In this document: positions 15,777-23,881 of the stretch, one piece after another
Position numbering within the stretch: the first letter of the stretch is position 1
Layout: every line of letters starts with the position of its first letter
NCBI GenBank assembly: GCA_964550985.1
Contig: CAZKBM010000048.1
Span: 1-25,724 of the forward strand
Direction of reading: 5' to 3'
DNA from: JAAYCI01 sp964550985
Lineage (GTDB): Bacteria > Bacillota > Clostridia > Oscillospirales > Ruminococcaceae
Length of the DNA: 25,724 nucleotides
Made by a program: the position numbers and the translations under genes
The notes under the pieces: generated by a model
Database searches by the model: none
Told to the model about the DNA's origin: nothing
Seen by the model: only the letters and a program-made list of their open reading frames with translations

Positions 15777-16565
15777 TCAGTACATCTCCATATTTACCAA
15801 TTCCCCTGCTTCTGTGTAGCGCAGGGCAATAGTGCCCCCCGGCAGTATGTAGGTGTACAGGTACACGTCAAAAGGGTAACCGCCCTCCATCCCCTCGCCC
15901 GTCTCGGCGGGCACCAGTTCTTCGGCGGGGCTTTGGCCCAGTATCTCCGTCACTTCGTCCAGGCTTGGGTAGGGGGTTCCAAGCAGGTCTCCCAAATAAT
16001 CTCCACTGCCCGACATCACCATTCTTTCCACGGTAAAATCATCGGGGAAGCAGTTGTAGGTGGGGGTGGCGTACTCGCTGTCCCGCTCGGCGCTCTCCCA
16101 GGCGCGCATCATGGCGTCATAGTCGCCCTCCAGCCAAAACACCAGCCAGATATCCTCGCTCTCCTCATAATACCCCACAAGGGGGGTACCACCCAAAAAT
16201 ATTTCGGTTTCGCACCGCAGGCCCTCAAGGCCCGGGTTCATACGTAAAGCAGCGTTGTTCATTCCCAGCAGCAAAAAGAAGTACTGGTATAGGTCCATAT
16301 TCTCCAGGTCATAGGCCGAAAAATCCTCCGGCAAGCTTTGCGCCTGGGGCAGTGAAAAGGGCAGGGGGAAGCTTGCCGCCGGGGCTTTTTGCGGGGTGCT
16401 TTCCGCAGCTTCCGCACCCCCTGCCGAGGATGCAGCCGAAGAACTAGAGGCGGTGAGCTGGTTTTGCAGTTCTTCTAACATATTATAGGCAAGGCTTTCG
16501 CAGCCCGTAAAAAGAAAGCTGGCAAGCAGTAGCATCGATAGCCCCAGGGCTGTTCTCTTTTTCAT
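15777..16565 (-). CDS. Predicted lipoprotein of unknown function
   Basis: Secreted lipoprotein of 262 aa: a KKR N-terminus, a hydrophobic core and a lipobox FTGC with the lipidated cysteine at C22, so it should be anchored on the outer face of the membrane. A Ser/Ala-rich linker follows at about 38-60, then an acidic globular domain rich in aromatic residues. Its ending PGGTIALRYTEAGELVNMEMY resembles beta-hairpin repeats of small extracytoplasmic domains. No catalytic motif is recognised. ATG 16565 has AAGGAGG upstream. It is the last gene of the operon, 38 bp after the PASTA kinase gene, so it may present a ligand to the kinase ectodomains or monitor the envelope (inference). No confident family assignment. 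Confidence 0.82.
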   Translation of the reverse strand: MKKRTALGLSMLLLASFLFTGCESLAYNMLEELQNQLTASSSSAASSAGGAEAAESTPQKAPAASFPLPFSLPQAQSLPEDFSAYDLENMDLYQYFFLLLGMNNAALRMNPGLEGLRCETEIFLGGTPLVGYYEESEDIWLVFWLEGDYDAMMRAWESAERDSEYATPTYNCFPDDFTVERMVMSGSGDYLGDLLGTPYPSLDEVTEILGQSPAEELVPAETGEGMEGGYPFDVYLYTYILPGGTIALRYTEAGELVNMEMY

Positions 16566-16603
16566 CTTCGTCCTCCTTGTGTATACGCTTCGGGGCGGCC
16601 AGG

Positions 16604-18973
16604 CTAGTTTGGGTTTGGGATGTAGGGCAAGGTAAAGCCCGCCGGCCGCAGTGTTTCGGCTTTTATGTTGCCGTTCAGGTCAACTTCCAAATTTCCCACC
16701 TGCGCCGTTAAAAAGGCCTCGGTGCCCTCCTCTATATACATAAACTGATGTTTTGACATAATGCTGAGGATATCCCCGTTTTCGCTGGGCCGCACCCATT
16801 GGTCATTATTTTCCCAATAAATGCGGTAGGAGTAGCCGTTTTGGGGGAAAGAGCCCACAAGGCGCAGGCAGACATAATCCTCCTGCATCTGTTCATCGGT
16901 AAAATAGTCCTGCACCCTGCTGTCGTTTTTATCAAACGCTCCCTCATCGTACAGGGCCTTTGCCTCCTCAAACGACAGTAGTTCCGCAGTGTCCACCTGT
17001 AGGGGCTGGGTGTCGTTAAAGGTGAACTGAAAGGTCTGGGGCAAGAGATAGCTATCCAATATTTCGTCATTGTCTTGATAGCTGCGCAGCATCTCAAGCT
17101 GCAAGGCCTGCCCTTCCAACTCTGGGAAGGTAAGCACAATCTGGTCAAGCAAGTTGGTACCGCTGTCATAGGGCGTACTCTCCTCGCTTGTACTGTAGCC
17201 ATTGTACCAGCCCTCTTTTTTCAGCTCCTGCCAGTTGTTTGTGCCGGCAGGGGCCAGGCGGAAGATGTGATTGACCTGCCGGTTCTGTTCTGTATTTTCG
17301 CCGGTATTATCGTAACCGGGCGAGGCTATGACGTAGCGCAGGGAATCGTGCTGCAAATAGGCAAAGCGTAAAGCGCCCAGTAGCGGGGCAGCGTCGTCCG
17401 GCCCTACGCCCACCTCCACACGGTAGTATTCGTAGCCGTCGTCGTATTGGTCCATGGTGATAGAGGTTACCACACCGTTGCTCTCAGGGGGGGAGTAGAC
17501 AAAGCGGAAGTCGTAGCTCAAATTGTCCATCCGGGTGTTTTCAAAAAAAGCCGCGGCCTGGCCCACCGGCTGGCCCACAACCTGTGGCACCCAGCCCTTT
17601 TCAGCGGCGGCGCGCAGTTCTCCCACGTCCAGCGTTATCTTAACGCCGCTGCCGGCCTCCACCTGTTTGCCCGCCACGGGTTCCTGCCCTGTTACCCGCG
17701 GCTCTGTCAGTTCGGCCAGCGAGATGCCATACCCACCCACTTCGGCGCTCAGCCCAAGGTCTGTCAGGGCTTTTTCGGCCTCCGACCGGCTAAGCCCCGC
17801 CAGGGAGGGCACGCTGACAAAACCCGAGCGGGAGGCCGAGCCGTAGTTGTCCTCAAGTTTGGTGCCCCCGATGATGCCCCCGCCGCCAAAACCGCCCGCC
17901 GCCGTAAACAACCCAAGAAGCACCAAAAGCCCCACGCTTGCCGCAATGGCCACCCGCGCGCCCACCGGCACACGGGTGGTGCCGGCGCCGCGATGTTTTA
18001 CCTTTACCCGCTCCACCCCGTCGCTGAGCAGGGCATTTTTAAAATCGGTAACGGTTTTTGTGCGGTCGGCCTTACGCACGCACAGGGCGTTTAAAATGGC
18101 ATTTTCGGCGCTTTCGGGCAGTTCCGCCCCCAGTTTGGAGGGCTCTTTTATCTCATCTTGAATGGCGCGCTCCATGCTATCGGGCGGGGTTTGCCCGGTA
18201 AGCATTTTGTAAAAACTGGCCGCCAGGGCATACACATCCGTCCAGGGGCCCTGTTCGCCTCGGCTGCGGTACTGCTCTTCGGGCGCGTAGCCACTTTTTA
18301 AAATAACCGAAAGGCTTTTGGAGTTCATGGCGCTCTCGTAACGGGCCGCGCCAAAATCCAGCAGTTTTACTTCGCCCGCCTCTGTTAAATAGATATTATC
18401 GGGGCTGATATCGCGGTGGATGATGCCCCGCGCATGTACCGGGGCCAGGGTGTCGCAAATTTTCAGCACGATGTCACGCGCTTCCTCGTAGGGCAGAGGG
18501 CCGTTTGTATTCAGCTTTTCCTTCACGTCCTGGCCTTTTAAAAACTGCATAACAATGTAGGCCGTATTGTTGCCCAAAAAACTGTCGTAGATATCCACAA
18601 TACCGGGGATGCCGTTAAACTGCGCCAGGGTTTGCCCTTCCTCCACAAAGCGGGTAAGGCCCGCGTCAAACTGCTGGGTGGCGTTGCCGTCGTACACCGT
18701 TACCGCCGTGTGGCCGGGCATACGGGTGGCAAAGGTGGAGGGCAAAAACTCCTTGATGGCCACCACCCGTTCCAAAGCGGCGTCGTAGCCGATATAGGTT
18801 ACGCCAAAGCCGCCGTAACCCAGTACCCGCCCCGCAATGTATTTCCCTTGTAAAATGGTGCCGGGGGGCAGGTGATAGGCCTCCCGCGCGGGGGTGCCTG
18901 CGGCATAACCACACAGCGGGCAATACTGTGCCTCCTCGGGCATTTCGGCCATACATCCCATGCAGCGCAGCAT
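16604..18973 (-). CDS. Transmembrane Ser/Thr protein kinase with zinc ribbon, PASTA repeats and unknown ectodomain
   Basis: Membrane kinase of 789 aa. Order: zinc ribbon (C4, C7, C18, C21); kinase domain about 44-315 with glycine loop GYGGFG (52-57), catalytic K74, HRDISPDN (186-193), D206-F207-G208 and the activation-segment motif GYAPEEQY; a single membrane helix about 341-361 after a basic stretch; a PASTA domain about 386-450; a weaker PASTA-like repeat about 460-525; and then about 265 extracellular residues with no recognised family. PASTA kinases such as PrkC and PknB sense muropeptides or lipid II (family knowledge), which suggests a cell-wall input. ATG 18973 has AAGGAGG. It follows the solute-binding-type kinase gene by 81 bp and precedes the lipoprotein gene. 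Confidence 0.93.
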   Translation of the reverse strand: MLRCMGCMAEMPEEAQYCPLCGYAAGTPAREAYHLPPGTILQGKYIAGRVLGYGGFGVTYIGYDAALERVVAIKEFLPSTFATRMPGHTAVTVYDGNATQQFDAGLTRFVEEGQTLAQFNGIPGIVDIYDSFLGNNTAYIVMQFLKGQDVKEKLNTNGPLPYEEARDIVLKICDTLAPVHARGIIHRDISPDNIYLTEAGEVKLLDFGAARYESAMNSKSLSVILKSGYAPEEQYRSRGEQGPWTDVYALAASFYKMLTGQTPPDSMERAIQDEIKEPSKLGAELPESAENAILNALCVRKADRTKTVTDFKNALLSDGVERVKVKHRGAGTTRVPVGARVAIAASVGLLVLLGLFTAAGGFGGGGIIGGTKLEDNYGSASRSGFVSVPSLAGLSRSEAEKALTDLGLSAEVGGYGISLAELTEPRVTGQEPVAGKQVEAGSGVKITLDVGELRAAAEKGWVPQVVGQPVGQAAAFFENTRMDNLSYDFRFVYSPPESNGVVTSITMDQYDDGYEYYRVEVGVGPDDAAPLLGALRFAYLQHDSLRYVIASPGYDNTGENTEQNRQVNHIFRLAPAGTNNWQELKKEGWYNGYSTSEESTPYDSGTNLLDQIVLTFPELEGQALQLEMLRSYQDNDEILDSYLLPQTFQFTFNDTQPLQVDTAELLSFEEAKALYDEGAFDKNDSRVQDYFTDEQMQEDYVCLRLVGSFPQNGYSYRIYWENNDQWVRPSENGDILSIMSKHQFMYIEEGTEAFLTAQVGNLEVDLNGNIKAETLRPAGFTLPYIPNPN

Positions 18974-19054
18974 GGCGTTCCCTCCTTCACCGGTGTTCTA
19001 TTCGGCAAAAGCCAATTGGAACCACTGGCGTTCTGCCGCCATAGGCCCGCACAC

Positions 19055-21244
19055 TCAATCCGTACCTTGCTCGGGCTGGTATTCCATAAATACACGCATC
19101 ACTTCATCGGGGTTTATCGTCCCCGCCTCATAGCCCAGCATCTCTTCCATCTGCTGGCGCAAGCCGTTGGGCAGGTAGCTCCCTTCAAAATCCAGGTCGT
19201 TGAACTTACCTTCCAGCGGGGCCAGGGCGGGGTAAAGCTCCAGGTATTGGGCCATGGCTTTTTTATTCAGGGGCAGGCCGTTTTCATTTTGCACATGCAG
19301 CAGGTTTTGCCCGTATTCACTGAGCAAAAAATGCAAAAACAGCATACCCACCTTCTGCTGGTTTTCGCTGGCATTGCGGTTAACCCCAAAGGCGTTTGAG
19401 CTATAGCCCGACATCCGCCCCTTTTTTTCAATGGGGATGGCGCGGAAGCCCCCCGGCCAGCGCTCGGCCGCCCGGCGCAAAGACCAGGTTCTCGCCTGCT
19501 CTACAATCAAATAATCCTCGCTGTACCCGCCGCGTTCCTCCTGATCCGCCTTTGTATATTCCACATACCGGCGCAGGTCTTTTTCCCAGGCTGCGGGTTT
19601 AAACACCCCGTCTCTATAGATGTCCGGCTCGTACCAGCCCAGCAGGTCGGTGGCCTGGTAAAAATACAGGTTGATGCCCTCTGGAAAGGGCTCGTAGGCG
19701 TCCATTATCTGCTTAAAAGAGGTAAAAGACGCCGGGAGGGTGACGCCCTTGGCGGCGGCTTTTTCATCGCTGCCAAAAGCGGTGAGAACTTCGAAGCCCA
19801 AGCTGATGCGGTCGGGCGTTTGAAACTCCTCCTCATAGCGGTGCAGCAGGTAATATTCGCTGCGGTCCAGGCCGTTTATCAGGGGGGAGAGGTCGGCCAG
19901 GTTTTCTCTGCCGTTGCCCCAAAAGGGATGAAAGACGGTGGGCGCGCCCTCTGCGGCATAATCCGGCGGGTTTGCGTCCAGTTCCTCCCAAGGGGCGGTG
20001 ATGACCTCCACCGTGTAACCGGGGTATTTTTCCATAAAAGCGGCGGCCAGTTCATCAAACACGCCGGTCTCGTTCTCATAGCTTTGCACCTGCAGGCGGA
20101 TGGTATCCGGCTGGATGTCCATATCGGCCAGGGTGGGGCCCGCAGCTATCGTTTCGGGCATGGAGGAAATTTGCCAGCCCGCAATGGCCAGCGCCGTCAC
20201 CACCGAAACCGCTGCAAATGCCACCGAAACCCCGCGCAGCCGCCGCCGCTTTTTCAGCTCTTCCTCGGGGTAATCAAAGCCTGTTTGCCCCCGCAGGGCC
20301 GCCAGCATGGCCTCGGCGCTTTTAAAGCGCAGTTCGGGGCGCAGGGCCATGGCTTTCATCACGGCCTTATCGGTGTTTGGGTCCACCGCCGCGCCCAGGG
20401 CCGAAGGCCGCACCACATTGTCCTTCTCCCACCGCTCTATGGATTCTTCTGGCGTTACGCCCGTTAGCATTTTGTACCAGGTGGCCCCGGCGGCGTACAG
20501 GTCGGTGCGCTCGGTCTGCTTCATGTTACTGCGGTATTGCTCAGGCGGGGCGTAGCCTTTTTTCACCACCACGCTCTGGGTCCATTCCTCTTTGGCGGCA
20601 AAACGCGCCGCACCAAAATCCAGCAGTTTCACCCGGCCATCTTGCAGCACAAAAATATTGTCCGGGCTCACATCGCGGTGGATGATACCCTTTTGGTGGA
20701 TGGATTGCAGCGCCGAGAGCAGGCCCTCCAGTATCACGGCGGCCTCGGCGGGGGGCAGGGCGCCCCCGCCGGCCGCCATATGTCCTTTCAGGGTGTCGCC
20801 ATCCAAAAATTCCATCACAATATAGGCCGTGCCGTTGTCCTCAAAGGAGTCAAACACGTTTACAATATGCGCATCTCCATTGAATTTAGCCATATTTTTG
20901 GCCTCATCCATAAAACGGGCAAGCTGGGCGGCATAGGCCTCCAGCTTATCGCCCGAAAAAGCGCGCACCTTGCTCTCTCCCGGTATACGGCTTACCAGCT
21001 CGCCGGGGAAAAACTCCTTGATGGCAACCAGGGTGGCAAGGCGGCTGTCAAATGCGCGGTAGGTAACGCCAAAACCGCCAACCCCCAGCACATCGCCAAT
21101 GATATAGCGCCCCCACAGGCGGGTGCCCGGCTGCAACAGATAGGCCGGGTGGTTGGGTGTGCCGGCCACCTGCCCGCAGTAGGGGCACACCTCATACTCC
21201 CCCCTGCTTTGAAAACAACGCAGGCAAAGGTTTTGCTTTTCCAT
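19055..21244 (-). CDS. Transmembrane Ser/Thr protein kinase fused to an ABC solute-binding-protein-like ectodomain
   Basis: Membrane kinase of 729 aa. Order: zinc ribbon (C7, C10, C20, C23); kinase domain about 47-318 with GVGGFG (54-59), K76, HRDVSPDN (189-196), D209-F210-G211 and GYAPPEQY; a basic stop-transfer KKRRRLR; a membrane helix about 338-358; and about 350 extracellular residues (380-729) that read like a family 1 ABC solute-binding protein: FDELAAAFMEKYPGYTVEVI near its start, and later NAFGVNRNASENQQKVGMLF, FLLSEYGQ and GLPLNKKAM. Such proteins bind sugars or other small solutes, so the kinase may sense a nutrient directly (inference). It starts three bases after the preceding stop with no good ribosome binding site, so translation is probably coupled to the upstream gene. 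Confidence 0.92.
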   Translation of the reverse strand: MEKQNLCLRCFQSRGEYEVCPYCGQVAGTPNHPAYLLQPGTRLWGRYIIGDVLGVGGFGVTYRAFDSRLATLVAIKEFFPGELVSRIPGESKVRAFSGDKLEAYAAQLARFMDEAKNMAKFNGDAHIVNVFDSFEDNGTAYIVMEFLDGDTLKGHMAAGGGALPPAEAAVILEGLLSALQSIHQKGIIHRDVSPDNIFVLQDGRVKLLDFGAARFAAKEEWTQSVVVKKGYAPPEQYRSNMKQTERTDLYAAGATWYKMLTGVTPEESIERWEKDNVVRPSALGAAVDPNTDKAVMKAMALRPELRFKSAEAMLAALRGQTGFDYPEEELKKRRRLRGVSVAFAAVSVVTALAIAGWQISSMPETIAAGPTLADMDIQPDTIRLQVQSYENETGVFDELAAAFMEKYPGYTVEVITAPWEELDANPPDYAAEGAPTVFHPFWGNGRENLADLSPLINGLDRSEYYLLHRYEEEFQTPDRISLGFEVLTAFGSDEKAAAKGVTLPASFTSFKQIMDAYEPFPEGINLYFYQATDLLGWYEPDIYRDGVFKPAAWEKDLRRYVEYTKADQEERGGYSEDYLIVEQARTWSLRRAAERWPGGFRAIPIEKKGRMSGYSSNAFGVNRNASENQQKVGMLFLHFLLSEYGQNLLHVQNENGLPLNKKAMAQYLELYPALAPLEGKFNDLDFEGSYLPNGLRQQMEEMLGYEAGTINPDEVMRVFMEYQPEQGTD

Positions 21245-21247
21245 ATC

Positions 21248-22207
21248 TTAGTTAAGTTTAAAACGGTTTTCCCGGTTGCCCAGGGCAATGATGGTGCCAC
21301 GCTGCAACTGGGCGGGCATGTTGGCCACCAGGCGGTTCCCGCCGTCAATAAAGGTGCCGTTTGTGGAATAATCCGTCACCATATATACTCCGCGCACGGC
21401 GTCAAATACAATGCCGCAGTGCTTCCGGCTCAACTTTTCAGCATTTTGGTCCACAATTAAATTGCACATGGCGTTGTCGCGCCCAATAATCATTTCATCT
21501 CCGGCGGCCAGCGGCAGTTCCTGCCCTGCATACATGCCCGAAAGCCCGGTGATGGAGCCTCCCCGTGCCCCCTGTGGGGCTGGGGCCGCACCCTGCCCGT
21601 TTTTGGGCACGTTTACCACACTGCGGGCCGTGCCCGCCACGGTGCGGCCCGTGCCGTTACCGGTGTAGTCATAGGTATCAGTAAAGGCCACCTGGTAGTC
21701 CAGCCCACGGCGACGCCCGCCCGAAAAGGGGATGAGGATGCCAATGGCCATGTGGGGCTTAATGCCAAAAGCTATGTAGTATTTATAGCGCCAGTACACG
21801 TTGTAGGCAATGCAGCACAGGGCATACAGCGCGGCCAAAATAGTGCCGAAGGTCTGCCACTTCCCGCTGCTGACGGCGTCGATTATCCAGTACAAAAGGC
21901 TGCAATACAGCCACCAGCCCTCTAAAAAGAACATCTTCCACCAGCTCTCGTCCACAATACGCAGCCGGTAAATCACCTTGGCAAAGGGCACAAAGGGCAT
22001 CCAGTCTTTTTCAAGGCCCGCTTTACGGCCAATGTACAGCCATTTAAAGCCGGTAAGCGTCCAGTATGCACCCAAAATAACCACCAGTACCAGAATAACC
22101 ACCACAATACTGGATGTGATGGCCTGCACAAGGGCTTGCAGGCCGCCATTCAAAATATTTGTCACGCCAAAGTCCATTCCGCCTGTTCCCAAATCGGTTC
22201 CGCTCAT
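21248..22207 (-). CDS. Multi-pass membrane protein with C-terminal FHA domain
   Basis: Protein of 319 aa. Membrane helices lie near residues 32-52, 93-112, 117-138 and possibly 145-162; the segment YIGRKAGLEKDWMPFVPFAK resembles DUF5684-type membrane modules (from memory). A flexible Gly/Ala/Pro linker (about 184-215) leads to an FHA domain at about 218-319 with IGRDNAMCNL, the phosphothreonine-binding S260-R261-K262-H263 and STNGTFID. FHA domains bind phosphothreonine, so it should dock kinase-phosphorylated partners at the membrane. ATG 22207 has AGGAGG upstream. It directly precedes the solute-binding-type kinase, three bases apart, which suggests a physical or regulatory link (inference). 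Confidence 0.9.
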   Translation of the reverse strand: MSGTDLGTGGMDFGVTNILNGGLQALVQAITSSIVVVILVLVVILGAYWTLTGFKWLYIGRKAGLEKDWMPFVPFAKVIYRLRIVDESWWKMFFLEGWWLYCSLLYWIIDAVSSGKWQTFGTILAALYALCCIAYNVYWRYKYYIAFGIKPHMAIGILIPFSGGRRRGLDYQVAFTDTYDYTGNGTGRTVAGTARSVVNVPKNGQGAAPAPQGARGGSITGLSGMYAGQELPLAAGDEMIIGRDNAMCNLIVDQNAEKLSRKHCGIVFDAVRGVYMVTDYSTNGTFIDGGNRLVANMPAQLQRGTIIALGNRENRFKLN

Positions 22208-22259
22208 CGTGTTTTCCTCCTGTTATTGGCAAACTATTTATGCCCGGTGCAGGGCTTTG

Positions 22260-22949
22260 TCACTCTTTATCCGCGTCTTCTTTTTGTGTGGTCTCCCAGC
22301 AAAAGCTTTGGGTACAGCAGGGTATAAACATCAGTTCGGTTTTCCCCAGCAACAAACGGTCATGCGGGGCCAGCTTTTGGGGGCTCAGCACCACCTCGCC
22401 GTTCAGGTAGCACAGCTCCTTGCTGTCTCCCGGCTGCACCAAAAAGGTGTTGCCCCGCGGCTCGTACACCAAAACGGCGTGGCGCTCGCGGCTCACCGTG
22501 GTATCTTTTACAACGGGCACATCCATTCCCGCCGCACGGCCCACAAAATTGCGCCCGCTCTTCAGGCGAAAATCCTCGCCAAAATGCTCGCCTTTTGTGC
22601 ACACCAGCCAGCCCACCACGGGTTCTTTGCCTATGGCGCTGGCAAAAAAGCCCACGGTTTTGTCGCCGTCCAGCACCGGGGCGTTCAGCGCCCCGGTGGC
22701 CGCCGCATTCACCGCTTCTTGCAGGGAGCCGGCCTGCTGCTGGGGCGCTGCCTGCGCCGCAGGGGGGGCGGGCATGGCCCCGGTGGCCTCGCTGCGGTCC
22801 AGCGCCACAGTTACAGCGTCACTTTCGGGGGTACGCTGCACGGGCTGGGTCAGGTTGTTGTCCCGCAGGGCGGGCGCGGCGCAGTGCGGGCAACTGGGGT
22901 AGCGCTCCTCGTCGTAAAAATGGCCATTCTCACACTTTACCAAATTCAT
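22260..22949 (-). CDS. Zinc-ribbon FHA-domain adaptor protein
   Basis: Soluble protein of 229 aa. The N-terminus carries a likely metal site (C6, H10, C20, C23: CENGHFYDEERYPSCPHC) like the ribbons of the kinases in this operon. A low-complexity Ala/Pro/Gln linker (about 50-95) contains several threonines, possible phosphorylation sites. The FHA domain spans about 111-212 with NFVGR, VSRERHA (phosphopeptide loop S153-R154) and YLNGEVVLSP (N183-G184). ATG 22949 overlaps the phosphatase stop as ATGA, and GAGG lies upstream. It may be both a kinase substrate and a reader of phosphothreonine, like the GarA/OdhI type of regulator (inference); its partner enzyme is unknown. Confidence 0.9.
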   Translation of the reverse strand: MNLVKCENGHFYDEERYPSCPHCAAPALRDNNLTQPVQRTPESDAVTVALDRSEATGAMPAPPAAQAAPQQQAGSLQEAVNAAATGALNAPVLDGDKTVGFFASAIGKEPVVGWLVCTKGEHFGEDFRLKSGRNFVGRAAGMDVPVVKDTTVSRERHAVLVYEPRGNTFLVQPGDSKELCYLNGEVVLSPQKLAPHDRLLLGKTELMFIPCCTQSFCWETTQKEDADKE

Positions 22950-23881
22950 TCGTTCCTCACTCCTTCACTGTTGTCTGCCGGGCTATCTTCCAGGGTTTCT
23001 TCTGTATATCGATTGGCATCCGGCATTTCTTTGGGCGGGCCAAAATACCGCATCAATATCACCGAGGTGTTATCCTGCCCCGCAGGGCTTGCGTCCATGG
23101 CGGCGGCGGTAAGCCGGTGGGCGGCTTCGGCCAGCCTCTCTGGGGGCGGGGTAAGCAGTGCCAAAATCTGCCCGTCGCGCAGGGGCTTTGTCAGGCCGTC
23201 GCTGCACAGCAAAACCAAGTCTCCCCCCAGCAGTTCGAACGAGCCTCGCGAGATATCCACCATCTCCAAGATGGGCGCGCCCAGGTAGCTTACCAGCGCA
23301 TCCCGCTGGGGGTCGCTATCGGCCTCCTCCTGGCTCAGGCTTCCCGCCTCCACCAGGCTTTGTAGCCTAAGGGCATAGTTGTGGTCTCTTGTCACCCGCG
23401 CTATCTCCCCACCGCGCAAAATGTAGATGCGGCTATCGCCCACGGCGGCCCAGTACAGTTTTTCCCCGCGTATCAGCGCGCTAACCAGGGTAGTGCCTCC
23501 CTCACAGCCCTTTTGCACATAGCGTTTCAGCACCATGGCGTTCGCGTCCAGTATGGCCCCTGCATAAAAGCTGGGTACATCTGCCCCCGCGGGCAGGCCG
23601 GCCAACTGGTTTGCAAAAAACTCCACCACGTCGGCGCTCACCAGTTCTCCGGCCTCCATGCCGCCCATCCCATCGCACAGTATGGCAAAAGCGTCCCCTT
23701 CTTCCAGCAGGGCCTCGCTTACATAGGCGGCGTCCTGCTGGTACTTTCGGGTGCCAATGTGGGTGGCAAGGGCTGTGTCTACCCACAGTTTCCCCACCAG
23801 TTCCCTTGTGATGGCAACCGTCTGCTCCTCGCAGCGCAAGGGGGACGCCTCGGCTGCTTTTTTGCGTCCAAACATCAGCAT
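22946..23881 (-). CDS. PP2C-family protein phosphatase
   Basis: Metal-dependent Ser/Thr phosphatase of 311 aa that should reverse the kinases encoded beside it. Family motifs are IGTRKYQQDA with D50, LCDGMGGM with D70, GGTTLVSALI, AAVGDSRIYIL with D149, LLCSDGLTKPL with D228, and GQDNTSVILM with D270, so the metal-binding aspartates are present. No membrane helix is seen; the last 35 residues are an acidic tail. The start ATG 23881 overlaps the upstream kinase stop; a second ATG at 23875 forms TGATG and is an equally good start, removing two residues. It is the only phosphatase for three kinases in the operon, which suggests a shared off-switch (inference). Confidence 0.95.
   Translation of the reverse strand: MLMFGRKKAAEASPLRCEEQTVAITRELVGKLWVDTALATHIGTRKYQQDAAYVSEALLEEGDAFAILCDGMGGMEAGELVSADVVEFFANQLAGLPAGADVPSFYAGAILDANAMVLKRYVQKGCEGGTTLVSALIRGEKLYWAAVGDSRIYILRGGEIARVTRDHNYALRLQSLVEAGSLSQEEADSDPQRDALVSYLGAPILEMVDISRGSFELLGGDLVLLCSDGLTKPLRDGQILALLTPPPERLAEAAHRLTAAAMDASPAGQDNTSVILMRYFGPPKEMPDANRYTEETLEDSPADNSEGVRNE

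Noticed and set aside
17447..18094. Plus-strand frame of 215 codons
   Set aside because: Antisense to the PASTA kinase gene, with a His/Gly/Ala-rich translation typical of a shadow frame.
20537..21460. Plus-strand frame of 307 codons
   Set aside because: Antisense to the kinase domain of the solute-binding-type kinase; its translation shows no family features.
21978..23288. Plus-strand frame of 436 codons
   Set aside because: It lies antisense to the PP2C, FHA adaptor and membrane FHA genes, all with strong family motifs; long antisense frames are expected in GC-rich coding DNA.
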